In this document: in pieces, positions 25,241 to 32,897 of the stretch
Layout of the letters: every line of letters begins with the position of its first letter
Numbering within the stretch: position 1 is the first letter of the stretch
Assembly (NCBI GenBank): GCA_963715455.1
Contig: OY970245.1
Coordinates: 1,736,001 to 1,800,000 of the forward strand
Source: VRUE01 sp963715455
GTDB lineage: Bacteria > Actinomycetota > Thermoleophilia > Solirubrobacterales > 70-9
Direction of reading: 5' to 3'
DNA length: 64,000 nt
Position numbers and translations under genes: made by a program
Notes under the pieces: generated by a model
What the model was told of the DNA's origin: nothing
Database searches by the model: none
What the model saw: the letters and a program-made list of their open reading frames with translations, nothing else

Positions 25241-25332
25241 ACTGCGACCGACTGCATGGCAAAGCGGAAAACCGCTCGCAGAGCTGAATCTCATCCGGCT
25301 GGACCCGGTTGTAACCGGCTGCAATCGTGCCT

Positions 25333-25354
25333 GACTGTGGCACGACTGTGGCAC
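25333..25354 (+). repeat. Tandem GACTGTGGCAC boxes, left end of element
   Basis: Two exact 11-bp units (25333-25343, 25344-25354), ~93 bp inside the left core. The same unit occurs twice near the right end. Likely integrase or excisionase arm-binding sites. Confidence 0.6.
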
Positions 25355-25462
25355 CAAGGGGCAGGCAAAACGTTCCGCAGGGGCCGCTGCACGTCGCAAC
25401 GGCGACCCCGGCGGAGCGCTCTCTTGCGGACGGCTCTATAGGCCCGGACCCGTTGCTGCCGT

Positions 25463-25903
25463 CTAAGTCGAATGTTGAGAGGACGACTTTGTGTCCTCAG
25501 CCGTTGAGTCATCCTTGCTGAACATTTCGACGGTCACGACGAAGAACAACGCTGCGCCAGCTCCGGCAGGCAATGAGAACCAGTCAAAGCCATCTGCGCT
25601 CAGGCTATAAGCCAGGAAAGCTAGTGCGGCCGTGATGAGCAGGCCAAACACCACTGACCCCAAGGGCTTCTTTGGGGCGGACTCGACCCCAGAATATCTC
25701 GCCACCTCAGTGGTGATGTGATCCACCAAGAAGCCAGATGCCGCGCTGTCTGAGCCGAACTCAGGGGAGTCGCGAAGTTGCCTTAGGAGGTCCAGGTCTT
25801 CTCGGATGTTGGCCCTTCCGCGCACTCGTCCCACATGGCCCAGCCGCCCCAGGATGGCTGCGAAGAGGTCGGAGATGGCCTGGACAATGTCTTTCATGGT
25901 CAA
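25463..25903 (-). CDS. Two-helix membrane protein of the element
   Basis: 146 aa. A soluble N-terminal half (DIVQAISDLFAAILGRLGHV, REDLDLLRQLRDSPEF) is followed by two adjacent membrane helices (VVFGLLITAALAFLAYSL, FSLPAGAGAALFFVVTVEMF) and a Ser/Thr-rich acidic tail. Composition is less GC-biased than the host genes. No family recognised; it is the first gene inside the left boundary. The 25241-25462 stretch before it holds only the arm boxes. Confidence 0.7.
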   Translation of the reverse strand: MTMKDIVQAISDLFAAILGRLGHVGRVRGRANIREDLDLLRQLRDSPEFGSDSAASGFLVDHITTEVARYSGVESAPKKPLGSVVFGLLITAALAFLAYSLSADGFDWFSLPAGAGAALFFVVTVEMFSKDDSTAEDTKSSSQHST

Positions 25904-26052
25904 GAATGTTGATGCGGGGGACGGCGGAACGACCTGCTGACTTGGTCAAGTCCGAGAACTCGCCAGGTTCCCCCCGGGGTCGAGAGTCGGTCGTCGGGTT
26001 AAACCTGTAGCTCGCTGGCTATCAGCGATTAGTCCAAGGACTCGGCGCCGGG

Positions 26053-26463
26053 CTAAGTGGGTAGCAGCTCCAGCGCCTCGACGTGGCGGGGGCGCATCGT
26101 GCCGAAGTGGCGATGGTCGAGCGTTGCGAGCTTTGCCTCGCCCAGCCGCTCTGTGACCGCGAGGACTGCGCAATCGACAAAGCCGACTTTCAGGTCAGCG
26201 TAGGCACGCAGCAGCTCGCCCGTGCGTTCGTAATCGGCGGCCGTCAAATTCTCGACCACGAAGGCCCCGCGCTTCACCTGATCGAGCACGGCGGTAAACG
26301 CCTGCTCTCCCGCGAAGCGGCCGAGGAAGTGATCGACCTCAACGAGGACCGGGGAGGGGACTACACGCCGCTCCTCCGCGCTCTCGATCAAGGTCGCGCA
26401 GGCCGAATGTGCGGCGTCGCCGCGATCAAATGCTCCGACGAGAACGCCAGTGTCGAAGATCAG
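26053..26463 (-). CDS. vapC: VapC-type PIN-domain ribonuclease toxin
   Basis: 136 aa if started at CTG 26463. PIN-domain acidic residues: IFDTGVLVGAFDRGD (first Asp), SPVLVEVDHFLGRF (Glu), VGFVDCAVLAVTERL and LATLDHRHFGT (later Asp). The strand carrying the first catalytic Asp lies upstream of the first ATG (26391), so the true start is upstream; no ATG/GTG/TTG is in frame there. The candidates are CTG at 26463 overlapping the vapB stop (CTGA) or ATT at 26469. It follows its antitoxin gene, the usual vapBC order. Confidence 0.85.
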   Translation of the reverse strand: MIFDTGVLVGAFDRGDAAHSACATLIESAEERRVVPSPVLVEVDHFLGRFAGEQAFTAVLDQVKRGAFVVENLTAADYERTGELLRAYADLKVGFVDCAVLAVTERLGEAKLATLDHRHFGTMRPRHVEALELLPT

Positions 26464-26702
26464 CGAAATGGCGGCGGCTCGTACACGTCGCGGCTTGCCA
26501 ACTCGCTCAAGTCGCTGCGCCCCGATTCAAACATGCCGATGCAGGTGACGGGGGGCTGCTCGCCGTCTGCCGGGCCAAGCTCATGCTCAAGTGCCTCTTG
26601 GACGAGCTGCGGGACGGCTACGCCACGCTGATCGGCAACCCGGCGGGCGCGCTCCAGCAGGTCGGCGTCTACTTCGATAGTTCTGGTCGGTGATGCAGCC
26701 AT
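26460..26702 (-). CDS. vapB: VapB-type antitoxin
   Basis: 80 aa from ATG 26702. N-terminal ribbon-helix-helix-like segment SPTRTIEVDADLLERARRVA, then GVAVPQLVQEALEHEL, and a C-terminal tail that would wrap the toxin (SDLSELASRDVYEPPPF). Its stop overlaps the start region of the toxin gene, implying coupled translation. Expected to bind VapC and the shared promoter. Confidence 0.8.
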   Translation of the reverse strand: MAASPTRTIEVDADLLERARRVADQRGVAVPQLVQEALEHELGPADGEQPPVTCIGMFESGRSDLSELASRDVYEPPPFR

Positions 26703-26745
26703 GCGGTCAATTCTACCGCCGCCATCGACCAGCATTCCTCCGAGC

Positions 26746-26866
26746 CCGCCGACCTACGTGCGATTGAAGCACCGAGACCCCGCCCGTCAACCCCCAGGGG
26801 GGTCGGGCGCTGCGCGCCCTTGACCGGCGGGGGAGCCCGGCGCTACTGCTGCAAGTAGGTCGGCGG
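26746..26866. other. Large nested inverted-repeat structure in the element
   Basis: A perfect 12-bp closing pair (26746-26757 CCGCCGACCTAC / 26855-26866) encloses a 13-bp pair with one mismatch (26778-26790 / 26820-26832). That pair holds a 6-bp hairpin GGGCGC-TGC-GCGCCC (26805-26819) and a C5/G6 run. There is no coding potential. It could be a structured RNA or a folded DNA site such as a transfer or replication origin. Confidence 0.55.
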
Positions 26867-26917
26867 AGTGGCGAGGCCGCGTCTTCCTCTGTCCCGTTCA
26901 AGTGCAAAGCTGGCGAG

Positions 26918-27580
26918 GTGCCGGAACCAATCGCAATTTGGGGTGCCGTAACGGGTACCGCTGGGCTCGGGTTGGCCGCATGGCGAGAGCGTCGGAGTCG
27001 TCAGCGTAGCCTGCGCGTGGAGCGCGGCTGGCAGTACGTCTATGAGAAGCAGGGCGATGCTGAGCGGCTGAAAGATGTGTGGGTCTGCGTCATGGCCTGG
27101 AACACCGGACACCGTCCACTGAGCATCGAGCACGTTGGCTTCGAGTTCATCGTGCCGAGTTCCCCCGAGCAGGTCGCTGAGGTCGGCGTGGACCTGCCGC
27201 GATCAGACAGACCCGTTTGGATCAATGCTCGTTTCGAGATCGCGCTTAACGGCGAAACCATTGAGGTCATACCCGATGGGCCTTCCGTCAAAGTTTGGGC
27301 GCGCATCGAGCCGATCCTGGCGAGAGGTATCGACCCGACGGTGACCCCGATGCGTTCGTATGTCGTGACCGTTCCAGAGACCTTCTGGTGGAGCTTTGAA
27401 GGGCCGCTGTTGGCTCGTCCACCTCAGGGTCGAAAAGCGGAGAAAACCGCAGAGGAATTGTCGCGCCTCCGACGCAATGCCCTGGACAATGAAGCCGAGT
27501 TGCCGACGATCCCGGGCCAGGTCATCGGAATGCCACGCCTGATCCTGGAAGGCGAAGTCGAGCGCAGCAGCGAACTCTGA
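26918..27580 (+). CDS. Hypothetical protein with N-terminal hydrophobic helix
   Basis: 220 aa from GTG. A short N-terminal hydrophobic segment (IAIWGAVTGTAGLGLAAW) is followed by basic residues, then a beta-rich soluble domain (VWVCVMAWNTGHRPLSIEHV, FEIALNGETIEVIPDGPSV, YVVTVPETFWWSFEGPLL) resembling membrane-anchored actinobacterial hypothetical proteins. No function recognised. Confidence 0.65.
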   Translation: MPEPIAIWGAVTGTAGLGLAAWRERRSRQRSLRVERGWQYVYEKQGDAERLKDVWVCVMAWNTGHRPLSIEHVGFEFIVPSSPEQVAEVGVDLPRSDRPVWINARFEIALNGETIEVIPDGPSVKVWARIEPILARGIDPTVTPMRSYVVTVPETFWWSFEGPLLARPPQGRKAEKTAEELSRLRRNALDNEAELPTIPGQVIGMPRLILEGEVERSSEL

Positions 27581-27642
27581 GGTGGACTGCCCTGTGGATC
27601 GCCGGTCCACCGCCGCGCCGCTTGCCAAAGAGGTTTGCGAGG

Positions 27643-27706
27643 GAATCCAGCCGCCGACCCCGCCCACCCACCATTCGGTGTCTGACCGGGGTCGGCGGCT
27701 GGATTC
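27643..27706. repeat. Perfect 20-bp inverted repeat, 24-nt loop
   Basis: Arms 27643-27662 (GAATCCAGCCGCCGACCCCG) and 27687-27706. It contains the motif CCGCCGACC also found in the arms of the 26.75-kb structure. It lies ~125 bp before the replication-relaxation gene, in a 250-bp gap with no gene. Candidate cis site (oriT or replication origin) or a bidirectional terminator. Confidence 0.6.
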
Positions 27707-27832
27707 TTAGGTTCGGGGGGCAAGCGGTGCGGCGGTGGTCTGAGGGTCCAGGGGTGGCGTTAGAGGCGGTTGGTCCGTGTAGGGGGCATGGAATGGTGGT
27801 GGGCCTTTTGCGGGGTTCTCGGCGTCTAGTGG

Positions 27833-28537
27833 GTGATGGGTGCGATGCCTGCTCAGATGACGATGGTGCTCGGGCCGGGGTGCGGGGCGATGACGCGGGA
27901 CCGGGAGCTGGTCCGTTTCGTCGGGCGGCACGGAGCGGTTGCGGTGGATCACGTCATGGCGGCGATGGGCGTTGGGAGAACGGCGGCCTATCGGCGGGTC
28001 GCGGCTTGCATCGAGCGCGGGTTGTTGGATCGGCTCGACCTGCTGCGCGGTGAGCCGAGCCTGTTGCGGGCTACTCGAGATGGGCTGCGCTACGCCGGGC
28101 TCGGCCTCCCCGTTGCCGCTGTCTCGCCCGGCTCGGTCGATCACTGGCTGCGCTGCGCATCGACGTCGCTACAGCTCGCGCAGGAGTTCGGAGCCGAGCA
28201 CGTTCTGACCGAGCGCGAGCTGCGCCTGTTGGAGCAGATCGAGGGACGGCCGATTGCGAGCGCCAAGGTGGGCGAGCTGGCGAGGGGCGGGCCACGCCTT
28301 CACCGTCCCGACCTGGCGGTGATGAGCGAGGCGGGCCCGATCGCCGTCGAGGTCGAGCTGACCCCGAAGGGGGCGAGCCGCTTGGAGGGACTGATCCGGG
28401 CCTGGCGGCGAGCGAGCTGGGTGGCGGAGGTCCGCTACCTCTGTGAGCCGGGGGCGACCATGCGCGGGGTCGAGCGCGCCGTGCAGAGGACGCGGGCCGA
28501 GAGCCGGGTACGGATCGCAGAGGCGGTGTCGCGGTGA
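27833..28537 (+). CDS. Replication-relaxation family protein
   Basis: 234 aa from GTG (the ATG at 27836 or the one before TRDRELVRFVGRHG are alternatives). Winged-helix N-terminus (LVRFVGRHGAVAVDHVMAAM, GVGRTAAYRRVAACIERGLL), then RLHRPDLAVMSEAGPIAVEV near residue 160. This pattern matches proteins that actinobacterial plasmids and integrative elements encode next to DNA-transfer ATPases. A DNA-binding role is likely. The stop overlaps the ATPase GTG. Confidence 0.75.
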   Translation: MMGAMPAQMTMVLGPGCGAMTRDRELVRFVGRHGAVAVDHVMAAMGVGRTAAYRRVAACIERGLLDRLDLLRGEPSLLRATRDGLRYAGLGLPVAAVSPGSVDHWLRCASTSLQLAQEFGAEHVLTERELRLLEQIEGRPIASAKVGELARGGPRLHRPDLAVMSEAGPIAVEVELTPKGASRLEGLIRAWRRASWVAEVRYLCEPGATMRGVERAVQRTRAESRVRIAEAVSR

Positions 28538-30186
28538 GGCGCGAACGCGGAGAGGCGGTGCTGGAGCGGGCGGATCGCTTCTGGTCGTTTGGCATCCCCT
28601 TCGTCGCGGGCCTGGCCCTCGGGCTTCTCCTCCTGGCGGCGCTGCGCTCGGCCGGGCTGCGCTGGACGTGGGCACTGCTCGGAGCCCCGCTTGCCTACGT
28701 GCTCTGGCTCATCGCCTGGCAGGCCGGGCTCTGCTGTGGAGTCGCCACCGCCATGGCGGCGGGGGTCGGGCTCTACTGGCACCTGAAAGACACCGAGCGC
28801 GGCGGTGAGGAGGCGCGCGCGGTGCGCGAGGCGGTCGGGCCGTTTCACGCTGCCCGCTCTTGGCTCACTCAGAGGCGGGTCAGCGAGCAGCGGGTGCAGC
28901 TCGCGCGAAGGGACGCGCTTGGGCGCAGCCACGATGAGCGCCTGGCCCTCGGGCGCACCCGAAAGGGCAGCGTCTGCCATGTACCGCTCGGGCTATCGCA
29001 CGGGGTCCATGCCTTCGTGATCGGGGCGACCGGTGCCGGCAAGACCGTCACCCAGGCCGCCATCGCCCAGGCCCATGTCCTAGCCGGGCAGGCGGTGATC
29101 GTGATCGACCCCAAGGGCGACCGCTACCTGTGCGGTGTCCTGCAAGAGGCGGCGAGCAAGATGGGGGTGCGCTTCCGGGGCTGGTCCCCCGCCGCCGCCA
29201 CGATCTACAACCCCTTCGCTCGCGGCGGGCCGACCGAGATCACCGACAAGGCGCTGGCGGGGCACCGCTGGACCGAGCCCCACTACGAGCTGGCGACCCA
29301 ACGCCTGCTCCTGCACGTCCTGGCGACGATGCAGGCAGCGGGGAAGTGGCCGCCGACGCTCTCTCAGATCGTCGGCCACATGGACCCTGACCGGCTCGAC
29401 CTGGCGGCGCAGGAGATCGGCGGGGATCTCGCGGAGCGGGTGTCTGCCTACGTAGATGGGCTCTCAGCTCGGGGGCGCTCTGACCTTGGTGGCGGCCGGG
29501 ACCGCCTTGCGGTGCTTGCCGAGGGCGAGCTCGGGCCGAGGTTGGACCCCGCGCTCGGGGAAGGCCCGCAGATCGACCTGGCCGAGGCGATGCGGGCGCG
29601 AGAGGTCGTCTACTTCCACATCGACGCCGACCGCTTCCCCGCTGCCTCCAAGCTCCTCGGCGCGGCCCTGGTGATCGACTTGGTGACGCTGACCGCCGAG
29701 ATGCAGGGGAGCGAGCTGGGCGGTCTGCTGGTCATAGACGAGTTCGCAGCGCTTGCCGCCGAGCAAGTCTCGCGCCTGTTCGGCCGCGCCCGCTCGGCTG
29801 GCCTAAGCGTCCTGCTCGGGACGCAGAGCCTCGCGGATCTGCGTGGTGCTCGGCCCGACGATGACTCAGACACCCTGACCGAGCAGGTGCTGACAAACAT
29901 CGAGTTCGCGGTGGTGCATCGGGAGGCCGACCCCGACTCAGCCGAGCGGCTGGCGCGTATGGCCGGGACACGTCCGGCCTGGTCGACCACGGAGAAGATC
30001 GGAGGGCGGCGGGACTTGCTGGTGCCGCGGGAAGGGACGCGGACTCGCGCGCGGGAGTTCGTCGTCTTGCCCGACGAGATCAAGCGGCTCGGCACCGGGG
30101 AGGCCGTCTTGGTCAACCCGACCGCCAAGACGCCGGGGGAGATCATTCGCATCTTCGCGCCTTTGGAGTTGGGTGAGCGTGGCTAA
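28534..30186 (+). CDS. TraD/VirD4-like DNA-transfer ATPase
   Basis: 550 aa. Two to three N-terminal membrane helices (PFVAGLALGLLLLAAL, LGAPLAYVLWLIAWQAGLCC), then a P-loop ATPase domain: Walker A IGATGAGKT, IVIDPKGDRYL, Walker B GGLLVIDEFAALAA, VLLGTQSLADL. This fits a hexameric coupling protein that pumps DNA in conjugation or mobilization. It overlaps its upstream partner by 4 nt and the next gene by 14 nt. No other type IV secretion gene is present, so the element is probably mobilizable or uses an FtsK/Tra-like single-protein mode. Confidence 0.85.
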   Translation: MRRERGEAVLERADRFWSFGIPFVAGLALGLLLLAALRSAGLRWTWALLGAPLAYVLWLIAWQAGLCCGVATAMAAGVGLYWHLKDTERGGEEARAVREAVGPFHAARSWLTQRRVSEQRVQLARRDALGRSHDERLALGRTRKGSVCHVPLGLSHGVHAFVIGATGAGKTVTQAAIAQAHVLAGQAVIVIDPKGDRYLCGVLQEAASKMGVRFRGWSPAAATIYNPFARGGPTEITDKALAGHRWTEPHYELATQRLLLHVLATMQAAGKWPPTLSQIVGHMDPDRLDLAAQEIGGDLAERVSAYVDGLSARGRSDLGGGRDRLAVLAEGELGPRLDPALGEGPQIDLAEAMRAREVVYFHIDADRFPAASKLLGAALVIDLVTLTAEMQGSELGGLLVIDEFAALAAEQVSRLFGRARSAGLSVLLGTQSLADLRGARPDDDSDTLTEQVLTNIEFAVVHREADPDSAERLARMAGTRPAWSTTEKIGGRRDLLVPREGTRTRAREFVVLPDEIKRLGTGEAVLVNPTAKTPGEIIRIFAPLELGERG

Positions 30187-30388
30187 GAAGCTTTCCACGT
30201 CGATTCCCAGGATCGCGCTGACGCCGCCTGAGGCAGCGGCGGCGCTTGGGGTTGGCCCCGACTTTTTCGACGCCAACGTCGCACCGGAGCTGCGCCTGGT
30301 GCGCCGTGGTCGCAAGCGGCTCGTGCCGGTCAGCGAGCTTGAGCGCTGGACCGCTGAGAACGCCGAACGCGTACTTGGCGGAGAGTGA
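30173..30388 (+). CDS. Excisionase-like helix-turn-helix protein
   Basis: 71 aa from GTG 30173 (GTG 30179 possible). MerR/excisionase-type winged helix: ALTPPEAAAALGVGPDFFDA, LRLVRRGRKRLVPVSELERW. This is the architecture of Xis or HTH_17 proteins that bend attP DNA and direct excision. It overlaps the ATPase gene end. Confidence 0.8.
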   Translation: MSVAKKLSTSIPRIALTPPEAAAALGVGPDFFDANVAPELRLVRRGRKRLVPVSELERWTAENAERVLGGE

Positions 30389-30455
30389 CCGGCGTGCTGC
30401 ATCGCAAGGTCTCGGCGGCGCGAGACCAGGAGCAGCTTCTAGGCTCCCCACAATC

Positions 30456-30662
30456 ATGGATGCCGCCAAGAAGAAGACCCTCAGCGAAGTGCGCCGCGCT
30501 CAGGCGAAGTTCGAGCGCACGCAGGATCAGCTTGGCAAAGACAGCCAAGCCCGGCGCGCGAGTTTCGAGCGAGCGCGAAAGGCAGGCGCAACCTTGCGCG
30601 AGATTGGCGAGGCGGCCGATCTGCACTGGTCGAGCGTGGCGGACGCTCTCCGCAAAAAGTGA
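30456..30662 (+). CDS. Small helical DNA-binding-like protein
   Basis: 68 aa: DAAKKKTLSEVRRAQAKFER, ASFERARKAGATLREIGEAA, DLHWSSVADALRKK. The C-terminal half looks like a sigma-like or resolvase-like helix-turn-helix (TLREIGEAADLHWSSVADAL). The role in the element is unknown. The first in-frame ATG was used. Confidence 0.65.
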   Translation: MDAAKKKTLSEVRRAQAKFERTQDQLGKDSQARRASFERARKAGATLREIGEAADLHWSSVADALRKK

Positions 30663-30666
30663 TCAG

Positions 30667-30699
30667 TTTGTCGGATACACCCGACAAAACTGTTACTCT
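30667..30699 (+). promoter_or_regulatory. Operator palindrome and -10 box
   Basis: TTTGTCGG (30667-30674) and CCGACAAA (30681-30688) form a perfect 8-bp palindrome with 6-nt spacer, followed by TACTCT (30694-30699) as -10. It is a probable binding site for one of the element's regulators, controlling the 30.8-32.9-kb operon. Confidence 0.5.
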
Positions 30700-30720
30700 C
30701 GCAAGCATTCTCAAATAAGC

Positions 30721-30780
30721 GCCCCCCGGCGGCGCTGTCACGCCAACCGGGGGGCTGACCACAAGGAGGCACTACTCCTC
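30721..30780 (+). promoter_or_regulatory. Structured leader: strong hairpin plus RBS hairpin
   Basis: GCCCCCCGG/CCGGGGGGC (30721-30729, 30747-30755) form a perfect 9-bp stem. The Shine-Dalgarno AAGGAGG (30763-30769) overlaps a second small stem AGGAG-GCACTA-CTCCT ending 1 nt before the ATG at 30781. This may be a translational gate or attenuator. Confidence 0.45.
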
Positions 30781-31143
30781 ATGGCTGATCAGAACCCTAC
30801 GGGGGAGGGCGATGCCGTCGCCCTCACGATCCCCACCAAGCACCGCAAGTTCCTGCGCGGCCTCTTCGAGATCGCTCGTGGCGGCATTCGAGAAGAGCTG
30901 GCCCAGTACCCCAAGCAGCTCAAAGAGCCGCGCCGCCTGCATCGCGAAGAAACTGCCTACGACAAGCTGCTGTCGGCGCTCGACAGCGGCTCCATAGTCG
31001 CTGACCGCGACGTGCTCGACGTGCTCCGCGACCTCGTCGCGATCTATGACCGGGAGAACGAGTACGAGCGGGTGGTAGCCGAGCACGAGGCGCTTCACGG
31101 CCTGCTCGGCCAGCTCACGGAGGGCGAGAGCGATGTTCGTTGA
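30781..31143 (+). CDS. Hypothetical protein of the element
   Basis: 120 aa with a strong RBS. ALTIPTKHRKFLRGLFEIAR, DKLLSALDSGSIVADRDVLD, YERVVAEHEALHGLLGQL. Helical and acidic; no family recognised. It overlaps the next regulator gene by 11 nt, so it is first gene of the regulator-regulator-integrase operon. Confidence 0.7.
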   Translation: MADQNPTGEGDAVALTIPTKHRKFLRGLFEIARGGIREELAQYPKQLKEPRRLHREETAYDKLLSALDSGSIVADRDVLDVLRDLVAIYDRENEYERVVAEHEALHGLLGQLTEGESDVR

Positions 31144-31402
31144 CATCGCCGCTCGCTTCGGGGACAACCTGGTCCGCCACCGGAAGCGGGCCGACCTCTC
31201 TCAAGAGGAGGTGAGCCATCTTGCCTCACTGCACCGAACCGAGATCAGCCAGTTGGAGCGGGGGCTGCGCTTGCCCCGCATCGACACGCTCATCAAGCTG
31301 AAGTTCTCGCTTGAAGTCTCCGCCGACGACCTGCTCGACGGGCTCACCTGGTCCCCCGGCGACTACCGGCCGGGAGGGTTTGCGGAACGGAGTGAGAGCT
31401 GA
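31133..31402 (+). CDS. XRE-family regulator
   Basis: 89 aa HTH_3 domain: FGDNLVRHRKRADLSQEEVS, LHRTEISQLERGLRLPRID, LKFSLEVSADDLLDGL. Its architecture parallels the next gene, suggesting duplication. Likely repressor or activator of integration. Confidence 0.88.
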   Translation: MFVDIAARFGDNLVRHRKRADLSQEEVSHLASLHRTEISQLERGLRLPRIDTLIKLKFSLEVSADDLLDGLTWSPGDYRPGGFAERSES

Positions 31403-31665
31403 TGGTGGTGGCAGACCAGCTTGGCGCGAACCTCGCCTACTGCCGCAAGCAAGCCAAACTCTCCCAGGAAGAGCTGGCGGTCATGGCCTCCCTGCACCGC
31501 ACGGCTGTCGGCCAGATCGAGCGCGGCGAACGGGTGTGCCGTGTGGACACGCTGGTCAAACTCGCGGGCTCGCTGGACATCTCTCCCGGCGACCTGCTCG
31601 ATGGGATGGGTTGGAATCCGGGCGGAACGCGTATTGGGCAGTACACCGATGGCGATGAGTGCTGA
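31402..31665 (+). CDS. XRE-family regulator (paralogue of preceding)
   Basis: 87 aa: LGANLAYCRKQAKLSQEELA, LHRTAVGQIERGERVCRVDT, LAGSLDISPGDLLDGMGWNP. One-base overlaps on both sides (TGATG) place it in one translational unit with its paralogue and the integrase. Together they may form a two-regulator switch. Confidence 0.88.
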   Translation: MVVADQLGANLAYCRKQAKLSQEELAVMASLHRTAVGQIERGERVCRVDTLVKLAGSLDISPGDLLDGMGWNPGGTRIGQYTDGDEC

Positions 31666-32873
31666 TGGCGGAAGGCATCCGTAGGCGGCACTCCAAGGGC
31701 TGCCGCGCACGGCAGGGCGGACGCTGCAACTGCAACGCGGGCTGGGAGGCCTCGGTCTATCTGGCGCGGGAGAACAGGCGGATCACGAAATCCTTTCCAC
31801 GCGAGTCCGAAGCTAAGAGCTGGCGATCAGATGCCATCCGCGCGGTTGAGCGTGGGGAGCTGAGGGGCCGGTCCCGCGATGGACGCACGCTGTCCGAGGC
31901 GTTGGGCGAGTTCGTCCGGGGGATGGAGGCGGGGGAGGTTCGCCCCAAGGGCCGCGAGCGCTACAAGCCGAACACGGTTCGTTCCTACGAGCGCGCCTTG
32001 CGAGTCCACATCGAGGGCTCCGAGGTTGCTGGCATCAAGGTCGGCAATCTTCAGCGCCGCGATCTTCAGGGCTTTGCCGACGAGCTGCTGGCTTCGGGCC
32101 TGTCGTCGGGCACCGTCAGCAACGTCCTCAATCCGATCCAGGCCTTCTACCGCTGGGAAATCAACCGCGACGAGTTGACTTACAACCCCTCCGAACGGAT
32201 CGACCTCCCCAATGGCGACTCCAAGCGGCCGACGCGAATTGCCTCGGCAGCCGAAGCGGCGGCATTGTTGGCGGCGCTTCCAGTCGATGATCGCGCGGTG
32301 TGGGCGACCGCCTTCTATGCCGGGCTGCGGCGGGGGGAGTTGCAGGCTCTGCGCGTTTGCGACATTGACATGGCGGGAAACCTGATCGCCGTCGAGCGTG
32401 GCTGGGATCAGGTCGAGGGCGTGATCGAGCCGAAGTCACGCGCAGGGAGTCGCGGCGTCCCCTTGCTGTCGATCCTGCGCGGCTATTTCGATGGGCATCT
32501 ACGCAGAAGTGGCCGGAGCGGGGAGGACTTGGTATTCGGTCGCACGACCGTCGAGGCGTTCTATGCCGCGACCGTTGACGGACGGGCCAAGCGAGCGTGG
32601 CGGAAGGCGAACGAGCGGGAACGGGCCGCTGCGCAGGAGGCGGGCAGAGAGCCCGTCCTGCTCGACCCGATCACCCTGCACCACTGCCGCCATACCTTCG
32701 CTTCGCTGCTGATCGACTCTGGCGCAAACCCGAAGGCGATCCAGGAGTTCATGGGCCACTCGAAAATCCAGACCACCTTCGACGTCTACGGCCATTTGCT
32801 CCCTGGTAGCCGCGACGAGGTCCGTCGTCGTATGAATGCCTATCTCGCCGGTCGCGACGACGCTGCCGAATAG
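31665..32873 (+). CDS. int: Tyrosine recombinase / phage-type integrase
   Basis: 402 aa. A basic N-terminal domain with a Cys cluster (CRARQGGRCNCNAGW), a SAM-like core-binding domain (~60-160), and a catalytic domain with FYAGLRRGELQALRVCDID (first Arg), LHHCRHTFASLLIDSG (HxxR), FMGHSKIQTTFDVYGHL (His, nucleophile Tyr). Expected to catalyse integration at the core repeat. ATG 31665 overlaps the preceding stop; GTG 31659 is possible. Confidence 0.95.
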   Translation: MAEGIRRRHSKGCRARQGGRCNCNAGWEASVYLARENRRITKSFPRESEAKSWRSDAIRAVERGELRGRSRDGRTLSEALGEFVRGMEAGEVRPKGRERYKPNTVRSYERALRVHIEGSEVAGIKVGNLQRRDLQGFADELLASGLSSGTVSNVLNPIQAFYRWEINRDELTYNPSERIDLPNGDSKRPTRIASAAEAAALLAALPVDDRAVWATAFYAGLRRGELQALRVCDIDMAGNLIAVERGWDQVEGVIEPKSRAGSRGVPLLSILRGYFDGHLRRSGRSGEDLVFGRTTVEAFYAATVDGRAKRAWRKANERERAAAQEAGREPVLLDPITLHHCRHTFASLLIDSGANPKAIQEFMGHSKIQTTFDVYGHLLPGSRDEVRRRMNAYLAGRDDAAE

Positions 32874-32897
32874 ATGCCGATCCGCTCGTCTCCCCCG

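Noticed and set aside
25333..25354. GACTGTGGCAC tandem units as a CRISPR or satellite repeat
   Set aside because: Only two copies per site with no spacers; placement at both ends of an integrative element fits arm sites better.
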